NCBI GenBank assembly: GCA_945870035.1
Contig: CAMBQQ010000023.1
Span: 1-46,467 of the forward strand
Direction: 5' to 3'
Source: Rhizobium sp. Q54
GTDB lineage: Bacteria > Pseudomonadota > Alphaproteobacteria > Rhizobiales > Xanthobacteraceae
DNA length: 46,467 nucleotides
Part shown: one piece after another, positions 14,743 to 24,365 of the stretch
Layout: the number at the start of each line of letters is the position of its first letter
Numbering within the stretch: position 1 is the first letter of the stretch
Notes under the pieces: model-generated
The model's database searches: none
Told to the model about the DNA's origin: nothing
Seen by the model: the letters and a program-made list of their open reading frames with translations, nothing else
Position numbers and translations under genes: made by a program

Positions 14743-16034
14743 CTGAGGTTGAGACGGATGGCGACCGAGCGCGCATGGGCATCGAGCCCTTCGGCCTTGC
14801 CGAGCGTCATCGCGGCGGGACCGAGCGCGCGCAACTGATCCGGTCCGCATTTGAGCAACGACGTGCGCTTCATGAAGTCGAGCACGCCGAGGCCGGACGA
14901 AAAGCGCGCCGAGCGCGCCGTCGGCAGCACATGGTTGGAGCCGGCGACATAGTCGCCGATGGCTTCCGGCGTATGCGCGCCGATGAAAATGGCGCCGGCA
15001 TTGCGGATGCGGTCGACATAGGAGTCGGCGTCCTCGGCGGCGATTTCGAGATGCTCGGGCGCGATGCGATCGATCAGCGCGATGGCGTCATCGAGGCTGG
15101 CGACGGTGATGATGGCGCCGAAGTCGCGCCACGACGCGCTGGCGACATCCGCGCGCGGCAGCGTCATCAGTTGCGAGGTCACCGCGGCCTCGACCTCGAC
15201 GGCCAGACCCGGATCGTCGGTGATCAGGATCGACTGCGCCGAGGCGTCATGCTCGGCCTGCGCCATCAGATCGGCGGCGATCCAGTTCGCATTGCCGGTC
15301 TTGTCGGCGAGGATGAGCACTTCAGACGGGCCGGCGATCATGTCGATACCGACAGTGCCGAACACCAGACGCTTGGCCGCCGCCACATAAGCATTGCCGG
15401 GGCCGACGATCTTGGAGACCGGCGCGATGCTCTCGGTGCCGTAAGCGAGCGCGGCGACCGCTTGTGCGCCGCCGACGCGATAGACCTCATCGACGCCGGC
15501 GAGCTTGGCGGCGGCGAGAACCAAAGGATTGAGTTTGCCGTCCGGCGCCGGCACCACCATGACGAGGCGCTCGCAGCCGGCGACCTTGGCCGGCACGGCG
15601 TTCATCAGAACGGAAGACGGATAGGCGGCGGTGCCGCCCGGCACATAAAGGCCGACGGCTTCGATGGCGGTCCAGCGGGTGCCGAGTTCGACGCCGATCG
15701 AATCGGTGAAGCGGTCGTCCTTGGGCTTCTGCCGCAGGTGATAAGCGACGATGCGGTCGCGCGCGATCTTCTGCGCGTGGACGGCTTCCGGGTCGCAAGC
15801 GGCCTCGGCGGCATCAATCTCGGCCTGGCTGACGCGCAAGGTCTCCGGCGTCAGCGTGACCCGATCGAACTTGGCGGTCAGATCGATGAGCGCCTGGTCG
15901 CCGCGCGCCTGGACGTCGGCGATGATGGCGCGCACGGCCGTCTCGACGTCCGGCGCCGCTTCGCGCTTGGCGGCGAGGAAGGCCCGGAAACGGGCTTCAA
16001 AATCGGGGTCGGTGCTGTCGAGGCGAATGGGCAT
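14739..16034 (-). CDS. hisD: Histidinol dehydrogenase
   Basis: This 431-residue protein catalyses the last two steps of histidine synthesis, oxidising L-histidinol to L-histidine with two NAD+. Family motifs are all visible: [86 protein letters not shown], the catalytic Glu-His pair in RIAPEHLEI, and GSNHVLPT. Length is normal. It sits between DUF2948 and UPF0262, the order usual in Hyphomicrobiales. Confidence 0.97.
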   Translation of the reverse strand: MPIRLDSTDPDFEARFRAFLAAKREAAPDVETAVRAIIADVQARGDQALIDLTAKFDRVTLTPETLRVSQAEIDAAEAACDPEAVHAQKIARDRIVAYHLRQKPKDDRFTDSIGVELGTRWTAIEAVGLYVPGGTAAYPSSVLMNAVPAKVAGCERLVMVVPAPDGKLNPLVLAAAKLAGVDEVYRVGGAQAVAALAYGTESIAPVSKIVGPGNAYVAAAKRLVFGTVGIDMIAGPSEVLILADKTGNANWIAADLMAQAEHDASAQSILITDDPGLAVEVEAAVTSQLMTLPRADVASASWRDFGAIITVASLDDAIALIDRIAPEHLEIAAEDADSYVDRIRNAGAIFIGAHTPEAIGDYVAGSNHVLPTARSARFSSGLGVLDFMKRTSLLKCGPDQLRALGPAAMTLGKAEGLDAHARSVAIRLNLR

Positions 16035-16081
16035 GTCAGGTCAATGGCGCGCAGCGGCGGGAACGTCAACCTTGGGCCGCC

Positions 16082-16537
16082 TCAGGCCTTGTCGGCCTCG
16101 GCGTGCTGCGGGCACTTGGCCGCGGTCCAGACCGGGCCGAGATCGACCAGTTCGGCCTCCAGGCATTCGACCTCCAGCCGCAGCACCGCGCCACCGGAGA
16201 AAATCAGCGAAACCACGCCGGACGGGCTGTCGGTTTCGGCGAATTCGACGGCCAGAAGGTTGAGGACGGCGTCCTTGCCGGCCGGGTCGAGGCTGCGGCA
16301 TTTGCAGGCCGTGACCCGCTCGAAGCGCAAGGCCGAGCGGCGGCGGCGGTATTCCGGCTTGTCGGACTGGGCGCTTTCCCAATCGAAACGGTTGAGCGCC
16401 ACGACGACGCGGTGTTCGCCCGCCCGCCACAGCACATCGGAAACCTTGACCACCGCGTCCTGCAAGTGGGTCGACACCACTTCAAGATCCTCTTCGTCGA
16501 GGACGGCGAATTTCAATTGGTCGATGGCCTGGGTCAT
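16082..16537 (-). CDS. DUF2948 family protein
   Basis: This 151-residue protein starts at ATG 16537 (MTQAIDQLKF); an in-frame TTG eight codons upstream is possible. The pattern LKFAVLDEEDLEVVSTHLQDAVVKV, then LNRFDWE, YRRRRSALRFERV, VLNLLAVEF and GAVLRLEVECLEAELVDLGP is that of DUF2948. This soluble family of unknown function lies between murA and hisD in alphaproteobacteria. Here the ModA-like gene is inserted between it and murA. It ends 47 bases before hisD and is probably in the same transcript. Confidence 0.88.
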   Translation of the reverse strand: MTQAIDQLKFAVLDEEDLEVVSTHLQDAVVKVSDVLWRAGEHRVVVALNRFDWESAQSDKPEYRRRRSALRFERVTACKCRSLDPAGKDAVLNLLAVEFAETDSPSGVVSLIFSGGAVLRLEVECLEAELVDLGPVWTAAKCPQHAEADKA

Positions 16538-16611
16538 GGACGTGGCGGCTCCCGTCCCCAAAACCTAAGAACGAAGGCGCGTAGCCGCAAGATGCGGCAT
16601 TTCGGCAAAGC

Positions 16612-17316
16612 CTAGAAAGCCGGCTCCATGCCGGCGGCGGTCCAGCGCGGCCGGGTCGCCGGCCCGGTGAGGAAATCGAGAAAGGCCTGCGCACCTTGCG
16701 TTTTCGCCGAACCGGCGTGGATGGCCGCCGTGTACATGTTCTTGAAGTTCAGGTCGCCCGGCAGGGGGCCGAGAATGGCCAAGCCTTTGACCGGCAAGGC
16801 CTCGCTGATCAACGTGGTGCCGAAGGCGGCGCGGCCTTCGGCAATCGTGGTGGCGACATCGAAGCCGCCTTTGCACAGCACGGCCTTGGCATTGATAGCA
16901 TCGGCAATGCCGAGCTTTTCGATAAGCGCGGCGAACATGATGCCGCCGGACCCGCCAGCCTTCGGATCGGTCCACGCGACTGACGGCGCATCGAGCAGCG
17001 CCTGCTTGAAGGCGGCCGGCGTCGAGATGTCGGGCTTGGGCGCGCCGTCGCGGACGATCACGCCGGTCACGGTCGAGGCCAGGTCGCGAATGCTGCCGGC
17101 CTTGAGCAGGCCGGCTTTGTCGAGCGCCGCGATGCCGGATTCGGAGATCATGATGAGGTCGGTCGCCTCGCCGGCCTTGACCTTGTCGCCCTGCGCGCCG
17201 GCGGTGCCGAAATGGAGGTCGAGCTTCATGCCGCTGTCGCGTTCGAACTCTGCGGCCAGCGCAACAACCATCACCTTCACAGCGCCGGCGGACATGATCT
17301 TGATGATGTCGGGCAT
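16612..17316 (-). CDS. ModA-like substrate-binding protein without a signal peptide
   Basis: This 234-residue protein has the type 2 periplasmic-binding fold of molybdate-type binding proteins: IKIMSAGAVKVMVVALAAEFERDSG, VKAGEATDLIMISESGI, VTGVIVRDG, AWTDPKAGGSGGIMFAALIEKLGI, and C-terminal AQAFLDFLTGP. The start ATG 17316 has AAGGA upstream, and the mature-type fold begins at residue 4, so no export signal is seen. No permease or ATPase gene is nearby. It may be a cytoplasmic ligand-binding protein, or an export signal may have been lost. It lies between repeats and murA on one side and DUF2948 on the other. Confidence 0.8.
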   Translation of the reverse strand: MPDIIKIMSAGAVKVMVVALAAEFERDSGMKLDLHFGTAGAQGDKVKAGEATDLIMISESGIAALDKAGLLKAGSIRDLASTVTGVIVRDGAPKPDISTPAAFKQALLDAPSVAWTDPKAGGSGGIMFAALIEKLGIADAINAKAVLCKGGFDVATTIAEGRAAFGTTLISEALPVKGLAILGPLPGDLNFKNMYTAAIHAGSAKTQGAQAFLDFLTGPATRPRWTAAGMEPAF

Positions 17317-17336
17317 GCGGGTTCCTTCTTCTTAAT

Positions 17337-17506
17337 CCCTCCCCGGTTACGGGGAGGGTGGACGCGAGCCATAAGCGCTTTTACGCGCGTCTTCAACGCG
17401 CTTTGGCGAAGCGTCCGGGTGGGGCGATGTCAAATGGAGAGATGACCCCACCAGACACGCTTTCGCTATTCGCTTCGGCGGGCCACCCTCCCGTTTCAGG
17501 GGAGGG
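17337..17506. repeat. Intergenic palindromic repeat element (CCCTCCCC type)
   Basis: The outer parts CCCTCCCCGG...CGGGGAGGGTGG and CCACCCTCCC...GGGGAGGG are mutually inverted, and an inner pair GGTGGGGCGATGT / GATGACCCCACC lies between them. It fills the gap between murA and the ModA-like gene. It resembles the element at 13576 in design but not in sequence. Confidence 0.8.
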
Positions 17507-17517
17507 ATAAGAAGCAC

Positions 17518-18807
17518 TTACGAACTGATCCGCTCGATCACCGCTCCGCAGCGCGACAGTTTCTCTTCGAGCCGCTCGAAGCCGCGGTCGAGATGATAGA
17601 CGCGGTTCACCATGGTCTCGCCTTCGGCGGCCAGCGCGGCGATGACAAGCGACACCGAGGCGCGCAAATCCGTGGCCATCACCGGCGCGCCGCGCAGGCG
17701 CTTGACGCCTTCGATGGTCGCCTTCATGCCGTCGAGATGGATGCGGGCGCCGAGACGCGCCAGTTCCTGCACATGCATAAAGCGGTTTTCGAAAATCGTC
17801 TCGGTGATGTGCGAGGTGCCGTTGGCCAATGTCATCAGCGCCATCAATTGCGCCTGCAAGTCGGTCGGGAAGCCGGGGAATGGCGCGGTGGTCACATCGA
17901 CCGGCATCAGCGCCGCGCCGTTGCGCGAAATGCGGATGCCTTCGTTGGTCGACGTGATCGTGGTGCCGGTCTGCGCCAGAACGTCGAGCGCGGATTGCAG
18001 CAATTCGGGCCGCGTGTTCTGCAACAGCACGTCGCCGCCGGTCATGGCCACGGCCATGGCATAGGTGCCGGTCTCAATGCGGTCCGGCAAAACGGCGTGA
18101 TGCGCGCCATTTAGCGTGGCGACGCCTTCGACAACAAGACGAGACGTCCCGATGCCGGTGACTTTGGCGCCCATCTTGTTGAGGCAGTCGGCGACGTCGC
18201 CGATTTCCGGCTCCTGCGCCGCGTTGTCGATCACCGTGGTGCCGCGCGCGAGCACGGCGGCCATCAGCGCGACATGGGTGCCGGAGACCGTCACCTTGGG
18301 AAACTTGATCTCGCCGCCGCGCAATCCATTCTTGGCGCGAGCGATGACATAGCCACCCTCGATCTCGATCTCGGCGCCCAACTTCTCCAGCGCCATAATG
18401 AGCAGATCGACCGGGCGCGTACCGATGGCGCAGCCGCCCGGCATCGACACCTTGGCCTCGCCCATACGCGCCAGCAACGGCGCGATGACCCAGAAGCTCG
18501 CCCGCATGGTCGAGACCAGTTCGTAAGGAGCCGTGGTGTCGACGATGTTCTTCGCGGAAATGTGCAGCGTGCGGCCGGAGGCCGGCTCGTCGTTCAGGCG
18601 CTTGCCGGCGATCATGATGTCGACGCCGTGATTGCCGAGAATGCGCTGGAGCTGGATGACGTCGGCCAGCCGCGGCACGTTTTCCAGGACCAGCGTCTCC
18701 GCCGTCAGCAGGCTGGCGATCATCAGTGGCAGCGTGGCGTTCTTGGCGCCCGAAATCGGGATCGCGCCATTGAGACGCTGGCCGCCGACGATGCGTATCC
18801 GATCCAT
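17518..18807 (-). CDS. murA: UDP-N-acetylglucosamine 1-carboxyvinyltransferase
   Basis: This 429-residue protein catalyses the first committed step of peptidoglycan synthesis, transferring enolpyruvate from PEP to UDP-GlcNAc in the cytoplasm. The N-terminal GAKNATLP carries Lys22 and Asn23 of the active site. The loop [13 protein letters not shown] has the catalytic Cys126 (Cys115 in E. coli), so the enzyme should be fosfomycin-sensitive in principle. The C-terminal [24 protein letters not shown] is typical. Length is standard. It heads the conserved murA-hisD-maf group. Confidence 0.97.
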   Translation of the reverse strand: MDRIRIVGGQRLNGAIPISGAKNATLPLMIASLLTAETLVLENVPRLADVIQLQRILGNHGVDIMIAGKRLNDEPASGRTLHISAKNIVDTTAPYELVSTMRASFWVIAPLLARMGEAKVSMPGGCAIGTRPVDLLIMALEKLGAEIEIEGGYVIARAKNGLRGGEIKFPKVTVSGTHVALMAAVLARGTTVIDNAAQEPEIGDVADCLNKMGAKVTGIGTSRLVVEGVATLNGAHHAVLPDRIETGTYAMAVAMTGGDVLLQNTRPELLQSALDVLAQTGTTITSTNEGIRISRNGAALMPVDVTTAPFPGFPTDLQAQLMALMTLANGTSHITETIFENRFMHVQELARLGARIHLDGMKATIEGVKRLRGAPVMATDLRASVSLVIAALAAEGETMVNRVYHLDRGFERLEEKLSRCGAVIERISS

Positions 18808-18952
18808 TCTAGTCGCCCCGGCTGCCCTGTTGGAGAATTCCGGGCCGATCTATGGACCGCCGGACGCCCTCCTGCAAAGCACAAACTGCCGGAGGGTTAC
18901 CATCACTGGCCTGGCAAATAAGGCAAAAACCGGTTCCGGCCAGCGGGCAGGA

Positions 18953-19141
18953 TCAGGGATTTTCGTCGCCAGACGCGGCTTTATCGCCCCTGCCGCGCTC
19001 CTCAGTGCCGCGGCCGCGCTGTTGCGCCTTGCGCCGGAGCAGATTTTCCCGTAGCGCAGCGGCCAGCCGCGCGTCGCGGTTGTTGGGTGCGCTGGATTTC
19101 TTCTGCTTTTTGCCGCTTTCGTCGCCCGCCATGGCCCTCAT
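18953..19141 (-). CDS. Small basic conserved-type protein upstream of murA
   Basis: The protein has 62 residues from ATG 19141 or 59 from ATG 19132 (MAGDESGKK). The sequence is highly charged: KKQKKSSAPNNRDARLAAALRENLLRRKAQQRGRG and then an acidic/basic tail. RDARLAAALRENL-RRKAQ is a pattern I recall from short hypothetical proteins of Hyphomicrobiales near murA. It probably forms a single long helix. No function is known. It is on the same strand as murA, about 145 bases upstream. Confidence 0.65.
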   Translation of the reverse strand: MRAMAGDESGKKQKKSSAPNNRDARLAAALRENLLRRKAQQRGRGTEERGRGDKAASGDENP

Positions 19142-19272
19142 TATCGGGACCGGGGTCCGGTTGACAAGTTCACGCAAAATTCAGGGCTGGACAGGTACTT
19201 ACCTTGCATCCTAAAGGGGCGTTGTGGCAGTTTCCGCCGCGTTCGCCCCGGGCACTCACGGGTGCGCCTTTA

Positions 19273-19347
19273 GCTGCCGTAGCTCAGTGGTAGAGCACCT
19301 CATTGGTAATGAGGAGGTCCACAGTTCGATCCTGTGTGGCAGCACCA
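19273..19347 (+). tRNA. tRNA-Thr (GGT)
   Basis: The 75-base gene begins GCTGCCGTAGCTCAG and ends GGCAGCACCA with encoded CCA. The acceptor stem pairs GCTGCCG with TGGCAGC (one G-U pair). The anticodon stem CCTCA/TGAGG encloses a loop with GGT (Thr, ACC codons), and the T-loop GTTCGATCC is present. A TGGACA hexamer at 19188 and CTAAAG at 19211, 17 bases apart, could be its promoter. Confidence 0.95.
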
Positions 19348-19707
19348 TTTCTTCCCTTTCAAAATCAGCACTTGTGCGATTTTCCGTCGAGAACAGATCG
19401 CGCTCGCTCATGTTGTGTAGTGCGGCAAAGGTCCGCCCGGGCCGTGTGTTGCCGGCAAAGTTTGTTCAGCCCTGCATTTCGGTGCGGGTGCGGGACGGGA
19501 CGAATTATGACGCCACGCCGGCCACGACAGAAAACCGGTTCATTCAAGCGGCAACTGCCCCGCGATCTCGCGCACGCCATGGGCGGCGCTGGCGCAAATG
19601 GCGGACGACACGATCGAATTTACGATGCACCGATTGCCAACAGCGGATTAATCATCGCGGGTTCTACCGTGTAGTAGATTATGGCCCAAGCTTGCGGGAC
19701 GAGCAGT
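19348..19707. other. Gene-free stretch downstream of tRNA-Thr
   Basis: These 360 bases lie between tRNA-Thr and the end of the HEPN-like gene. An open frame on the plus strand starts inside the tRNA and has no family signature, so I do not call it. Base composition falls towards the right, as in the following gene. I see no repeat of the tRNA 3' end here or just beyond the HEPN-like gene. Confidence 0.4.
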
Positions 19708-20337
19708 TCACGCGATCACTGCGTCTAATTCTTGGTTCATTTCGAACATGAGGAGTATCAAGTCGCCCGGATAAAGATCGTCTATGAAAAGTTCATGCCC
19801 ATTATTTTGGCTGGTATAAGAAAGGCCGTACCACGTCACCGACGGCTCGTCTTCATCATCGATCCGTATTCTATTGTCATGAGATATGGCGTTACGAACT
19901 GCCCACCCGAAGCGCCATGTTTTCGGCCAATGCTTTCGGCCTCCCTTGTGCTGGCGCAACAGAGATTTATAGGTCTCAAAATATTCGACAAAATATGGGG
20001 CGACCAAATTCAGATAAACCCTTCGAGTGGCTTCAGTGAAGGGGACCATTCCTTGCGGTGGTGCGATCTTTTGAACCACAAGCAGTTCAATCTCGTCTGG
20101 TAATATCCCCTTCAGCGCGGCCTGCAATGGGCCGTATATAGGAAGAACGATCTGGAGATTAGCCTGACTGCAGGCGAATATGGCGTTATCCTCAATCCCA
20201 CGAAATCTAAACTCGCCATTTTGAATGACATTGCCCGCAATTGCGAATGCAGACGTCGCGATAAGAATGGAATTAACACGACTATGAAGCCGGTGACGAT
20301 CCTTAACGGTAAGCCATTTTATAAGTGGCGGCGTCAT
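19708..20337 (-). CDS. Lone protein with a HEPN-type RX4H motif
   Basis: This 209-residue protein starts at ATG 20337, with GAGGAAA upstream. It is mostly helical. AVRNAISHDNRI (about 146-157) contains Arg148-Asn-Ala-Ile-Ser-His153, the R-[N/D]-x3-H form of the RX4-6H motif that marks HEPN-domain ribonucleases, sited in the second half of a helical bundle as expected. FVEYFETYKSLLRQH just upstream would be the preceding helix. The gene is AT-richer than the flanking chromosome and sits alone behind tRNA-Thr, suggesting acquisition. HEPN proteins act as RNA-cutting toxins, defence effectors, or inactive scaffolds. No partner nucleotidyltransferase (MNT) gene is adjacent. Confidence 0.6.
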   Translation of the reverse strand: MTPPLIKWLTVKDRHRLHSRVNSILIATSAFAIAGNVIQNGEFRFRGIEDNAIFACSQANLQIVLPIYGPLQAALKGILPDEIELLVVQKIAPPQGMVPFTEATRRVYLNLVAPYFVEYFETYKSLLRQHKGGRKHWPKTWRFGWAVRNAISHDNRIRIDDEDEPSVTWYGLSYTSQNNGHELFIDDLYPGDLILLMFEMNQELDAVIA

Positions 20338-20454
20338 CGGGTTTCCTCGCCTCAGAGTAACTACTAGACGGGTCGCCGGAGAATAAGACAATCGATCCGG
20401 GATCAGAAAGTCCGCCGGCGCTTTGCGAAAGTGCGACGCTTTTCTGCCCCCGCC

Positions 20455-21798
20455 TCACCTCACCAGGCACGGCCGCTTGTCGTCAAATTTCCAGCCCGGA
20501 ATCAGAAACTGCATCGCCAGGGCATCGTCGCGCGCGCCGAGGCCATGCGCCTTGTACAGCGTGTGCGCCTTTTCCAGCTCGCCCTCGTCGATCTCGATGC
20601 CCAATCCCGGCTGTTCGGGAAGCGCGATCTTGCCGCCGACGATCTGCAACGGATTTCGCGTGAGCCGTTGGCCGTCCTGCCAGATCCAGTGGGTGTCGAT
20701 GGCCGTCACCTTGCCCGGCGCCGCCGCCGCGACATGGGTGAACATCGCAAGCGACACGTCGAAGTGATTGTTCGAATGCGAGCCCCAGGTCAGGCCGTTG
20801 TCGCGGCAGGTTTGCGCGACGCGCACGGAGCCTTGCATGGTCCAGAAATGCGGATCGGCGAGCGGAATATCGACGGAGCCGAGGCGCAGTGCATGCGAAA
20901 GCTGGCGCCAGTCGGTCGCAACCATGTTGGTCGCCGTCGGCAATCCTGTCGCGCGCCGGAATTCGGCCATGACCTCGCGGCCGGAGAAGCCATCTTCAGC
21001 GCCGCACGGGTCTTCGGCATAGGCCAGCACCCCATGCATGCCGGTGCACAGGCGAATCGCATCCTTGAGCGACCAGGCGCCGTTCGGATCGAGCGTCACC
21101 CGCGCTTTCGGAAATCGCTGCGCTAACGCCGTGACCGCCTCGATCTCGTCTTCGCCGAGCAGCACGCCGCCCTTGAGCTTGAAGTCCTGAAAGCCGTAAT
21201 GTTCATGCGCCGCTTCGGCGAGGCGGACGACCGCCTCCGGCGTCAGCGCAACGTCGTGACGCAGGCGAAACCAGTCGGTTTTCGATTTTGTGTCCTCGAC
21301 ATAAGGCAGGTTCGTCTTGTGGCGGTCGCCGATGTAAAAGAGATAGCCGAGCGTTTCGATGGCGGTGCGCTGAATGCCCTCACCGAGCAAAGCGGCGACC
21401 GGAACGCCGAGGTGCTGGCCCAGCAGATCGAGCAGAGCCGACTCAACCGCCGTCACCGCATGAATCGTGACGCGCAAATCGAAGGTCTGCTTGCCGCGTC
21501 CGGCGGCATCCTGATCGGCGAATTGCTCGCGGATCCCCGACAGGATCGTATTGCAGGCGCCGATGGCCTTGCCGACGACGAGGCTTTTCGCGCTTTCCAG
21601 GATCTGCCGGATCTTTTCGCCGCCCGGCACTTCGCCGAGCCCGGTGTGGCCGGCGTTATCCTTGAGGATGACGATGTTACGCGTGAAAAAGGGCGCGTGC
21701 GCGCCGCTCAAATTCAGCAGCATGCTGTCGCGGCCGGCGACGGGAACGACGCGCATCTCGACAACGACCGGCGCTCCGGCAACGGCTTCCCGCATCAT
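20455..21798 (-). CDS. gudD: Glucarate dehydratase (enolase superfamily)
   Basis: This 447-residue protein matches the length of bacterial glucarate dehydratase. It converts D-glucarate (and often L-idarate) to 5-keto-4-deoxyglucarate. Visible active-site elements are the Lys-x-Lys pair Lys207/Lys209 in FKLKGG, metal ligands Asp237 (LDPNG) and Glu262 (EDPC), the NMVATDW strand, and the His of [10 protein letters not shown], plus the C-terminal [10 protein letters not shown]. No glucarate transporter or aldolase gene is adjacent; the nearest sugar-acid gene is the IlvD-type dehydratase beyond the GGDEF-EAL gene. Confidence 0.93.
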   Translation of the reverse strand: MMREAVAGAPVVVEMRVVPVAGRDSMLLNLSGAHAPFFTRNIVILKDNAGHTGLGEVPGGEKIRQILESAKSLVVGKAIGACNTILSGIREQFADQDAAGRGKQTFDLRVTIHAVTAVESALLDLLGQHLGVPVAALLGEGIQRTAIETLGYLFYIGDRHKTNLPYVEDTKSKTDWFRLRHDVALTPEAVVRLAEAAHEHYGFQDFKLKGGVLLGEDEIEAVTALAQRFPKARVTLDPNGAWSLKDAIRLCTGMHGVLAYAEDPCGAEDGFSGREVMAEFRRATGLPTATNMVATDWRQLSHALRLGSVDIPLADPHFWTMQGSVRVAQTCRDNGLTWGSHSNNHFDVSLAMFTHVAAAAPGKVTAIDTHWIWQDGQRLTRNPLQIVGGKIALPEQPGLGIEIDEGELEKAHTLYKAHGLGARDDALAMQFLIPGWKFDDKRPCLVR

Positions 21799-21914
21799 TT
21801 CCCCGCCCTGAAAGTTTGTTGACGAGTATTCAGCGGCGGCAGACTAGGCCGGGGAAGGATGCTCAACAAGGTCGGCCGCGTGACTCGGCGATGTCTTGCG
21901 GCCTGCGCCGTGCG

Positions 21915-24197
21915 TTAGCCCCGCGCCACCAGCGCCACATGTGACGGCTTGCGGCCGACCAGCTTGGCATAGTCCTCAATCGGCATCGGGCGGCCGACGA
22001 GATAGCCTTGGATCGCGTCGCAGCCCTCGGCGGCGAGGAAGTCGCGCTGCTCCTCGGTCTCGACGCCTTCGGCCACCACCGGCACATTCAGCCCGTGGCT
22101 CAGCGCGATGACGGCGCGGATGATGGTCGCCGACTGCTGGCTGTGGCTGAGATTGGCGACGAAGGCGCGGTCGATCTTGATCTTGTCGAACGGGAACGAC
22201 TGCAAATACGACAGCGACGAATAGCCGGTGCCGAAATCGTCCATGGCGATGCGCACGCCCATGTTCTTGAGCCTGCGCAGCAGCGCGACCGCGCGGGTGA
22301 AGTCGCCGATCAGCACGCCTTCGGTGATCTCCAGCTCAAGTCGCGCTGGCGACAGGCCGGTGTCGAGCAGCACCTGGTGCACCAGGCTCGGCAGATCGCC
22401 GTGCTGGAACTGCACCGGCGACAGGTTGACGGCAATGTGCATCTTGCGCGGCCACGACGCCGCCTCGCGGCAGGCGGTGCGCAGCACCCATTCGCCGAGC
22501 GCGCCGATGATGCCGCTCTCCTCGGCGAGCGGAATGAACACGTCCGGCGGCACCAGGCCGTGGCGCGGATGATGCCAGCGCGCCAGCGCCTCGAAGCCGG
22601 TGATTTTTCCCGACATGTCGGCCTGCGGCATGTAGTGCAGCGTCAACTCGTTCTGTTCGACGGCCCGGCGCAGATCCTGCTGCAACATGCGCTTCTCGCG
22701 CAACTGCTGGTCCATGGCGATTTCAAAGAAGCGGATCGAGCCGCGCGCTTCCGACTTGGCGCGGAACATTGCGGCGTCGGCATTCGCGACCAGCGCCGTC
22801 GCATCGGTGCCGTCCTGCGGATAGATGGCGACGCCGACGGTGAAGCCGACGCGCATCTGATGGCTCTCAATGGTGATATCGGACTCGAAAGCCGCGCTCA
22901 GGCGCTCGGCCAGCGTCTCGGCCGACTCCGGCTGCTGCCCGGTCGGCGTGATGACGGCGAATTCGTCGCCGCCGATGCGCGCCAGGAAGGCGCCCTGGCA
23001 GACCTGCTCAAGCCGGCGCGCCACTTCGCGCAGCAGCGCATCGCCGACTGGATGGCCGAACACGTCGTTGACGGCCTTGAAACGGTCGAGGTCGAGCGAC
23101 AGCACGCCGAAACTTTCCTGTGCCGCCGCGGCGATAGCGATGGTGGCGCCGATACATTCGTTGAAGGCGGCGCGGTTCGGCAAATCGGTCAGCGAATCGT
23201 GGTGCGCCAGATGCTCGATGCGCTGCTCGCTGCGCTTGCTCTCGGTGATGTCGTTGATGACGGTGATGAGATATTTCGCCTCGCCGTCTCGATCCTTAAC
23301 CGGCAGGCGGGTCGCGGTGACGATGCGCGTGCCGTTGCCCGGCGTGACGACGCCGTGCTCGCCCTGATAAGTGATGTCACCCGACTCGAGGGCCCTTGTG
23401 TCTTCCGTGCGGATCGTTTCAGCAAGGCCGGGCGGCAGAATATCGGTGGCTCTTTTGCCGACGATGCCGGCGCGATCTATACCGAAGTAGAGTTCGGTGG
23501 CGCGGTTGATCAACAGGTATGTCAGAGCCGACGCATCCTTGACGATGATCGGCGACGGCACGTTCTCGACGATCATGTCGAGAAAGGCGCGCGTGTTTTC
23601 CAGCTCGCGTTCGGCCCGCTTGCGCACGGTGATGTCTTCATGCGTTGCCACCCAGCCGCCTTCCTTGGTCGGCCGGTTGACGACCAGGATGATGCGGCCG
23701 TCGTCCATTTCAATCTCGGCGGTGAAGACCTCGCCGCGGCGGAGTGTGGCGGTCATGTTCGCTTCGTATTCGGCCGGGTCGCAAGGCAGCATGCCGGCGG
23801 CATAGCGCGCGGCGAGCAGTTCGGTGATGTCCCAGCCGCGGCGAATATGCGGGCCGAGCTTGTACATGGTTTCGTATTCGCGATTCCAGACGACCAGGCG
23901 ATTGTGGCCGTCGAACATGCACAGGCCCTGGATCATATGGTTGAGCGCCACGTCGCGCCGCACATTCTGCTCGTGGATCTTGCGGACGGCACGCAGCACG
24001 CAATACGAAAAGGCGATACTCATGCCGAGCAACGCGCCGACGCCGAGCGCCAGTCCTGCCACAACGGCGGACAGCGACGCCCACGCCGTGACGACCGCAT
24101 GCAGCACGGCGAGCGCCGCAGCCAGGCCGGCGACGGCACCTATGCCGAGGCAGCGCCAGTCGCGGAATTTTGCCAGATAGCTCAGTGTTTCGACCAT
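21915..24197 (-). CDS. Membrane PAS-GGDEF-EAL cyclic-di-GMP protein
   Basis: This 760-residue protein starts at ATG 24197, preceded by AGGA; a GTG 19 codons upstream is possible. Two membrane helices lie near residues 15-65. Two PAS domains follow: MIQGLCMFDGHNRLVVWN, then FLDMIVENVPSPIIVKD. A GGDEF domain with intact IGGDEFA and the preceding DLDRFKAVNDVFGH comes next, then an EAL domain with FEALARW, NLSPVQF, ITEGVLI, DDFGTGYSSL and AEGVETEEQ. Both catalytic signatures are intact, so it could make as well as break cyclic di-GMP, with the PAS units as sensors. It is flanked by sugar-acid dehydratases on the same strand. Confidence 0.93.
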   Translation of the reverse strand: MVETLSYLAKFRDWRCLGIGAVAGLAAALAVLHAVVTAWASLSAVVAGLALGVGALLGMSIAFSYCVLRAVRKIHEQNVRRDVALNHMIQGLCMFDGHNRLVVWNREYETMYKLGPHIRRGWDITELLAARYAAGMLPCDPAEYEANMTATLRRGEVFTAEIEMDDGRIILVVNRPTKEGGWVATHEDITVRKRAERELENTRAFLDMIVENVPSPIIVKDASALTYLLINRATELYFGIDRAGIVGKRATDILPPGLAETIRTEDTRALESGDITYQGEHGVVTPGNGTRIVTATRLPVKDRDGEAKYLITVINDITESKRSEQRIEHLAHHDSLTDLPNRAAFNECIGATIAIAAAAQESFGVLSLDLDRFKAVNDVFGHPVGDALLREVARRLEQVCQGAFLARIGGDEFAVITPTGQQPESAETLAERLSAAFESDITIESHQMRVGFTVGVAIYPQDGTDATALVANADAAMFRAKSEARGSIRFFEIAMDQQLREKRMLQQDLRRAVEQNELTLHYMPQADMSGKITGFEALARWHHPRHGLVPPDVFIPLAEESGIIGALGEWVLRTACREAASWPRKMHIAVNLSPVQFQHGDLPSLVHQVLLDTGLSPARLELEITEGVLIGDFTRAVALLRRLKNMGVRIAMDDFGTGYSSLSYLQSFPFDKIKIDRAFVANLSHSQQSATIIRAVIALSHGLNVPVVAEGVETEEQRDFLAAEGCDAIQGYLVGRPMPIEDYAKLVGRKPSHVALVARG

Positions 24198-24365
24198 GGT
24201 TCCTGGCGCAGTTTTGCGAACGGCAAAGCGCCGTTCGGCCTGTGCGGAGACCACAACCTAGAGAGGACGGCTTCGGGCCATGTTAACGCGGGAGCGAGCG
24301 CAATCGTTAATCGCCGGTTAGCCCTACGATCCGGTAAAGTTTCGACGGTTCCGCCGGGCGCTTTA

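Noticed and set aside
14724-16568. A 614-codon open frame on the plus strand
   Set aside because: It is antisense to hisD and DUF2948, with no motif and the same shadow composition.
19303-19674. A 123-codon open frame starting inside tRNA-Thr
   Set aside because: It begins within the tRNA and has no family signature. A weak likeness of its second half (MTPRRPRQKTGSFKRQLP) to recombinase N-termini was not enough to call a remnant.
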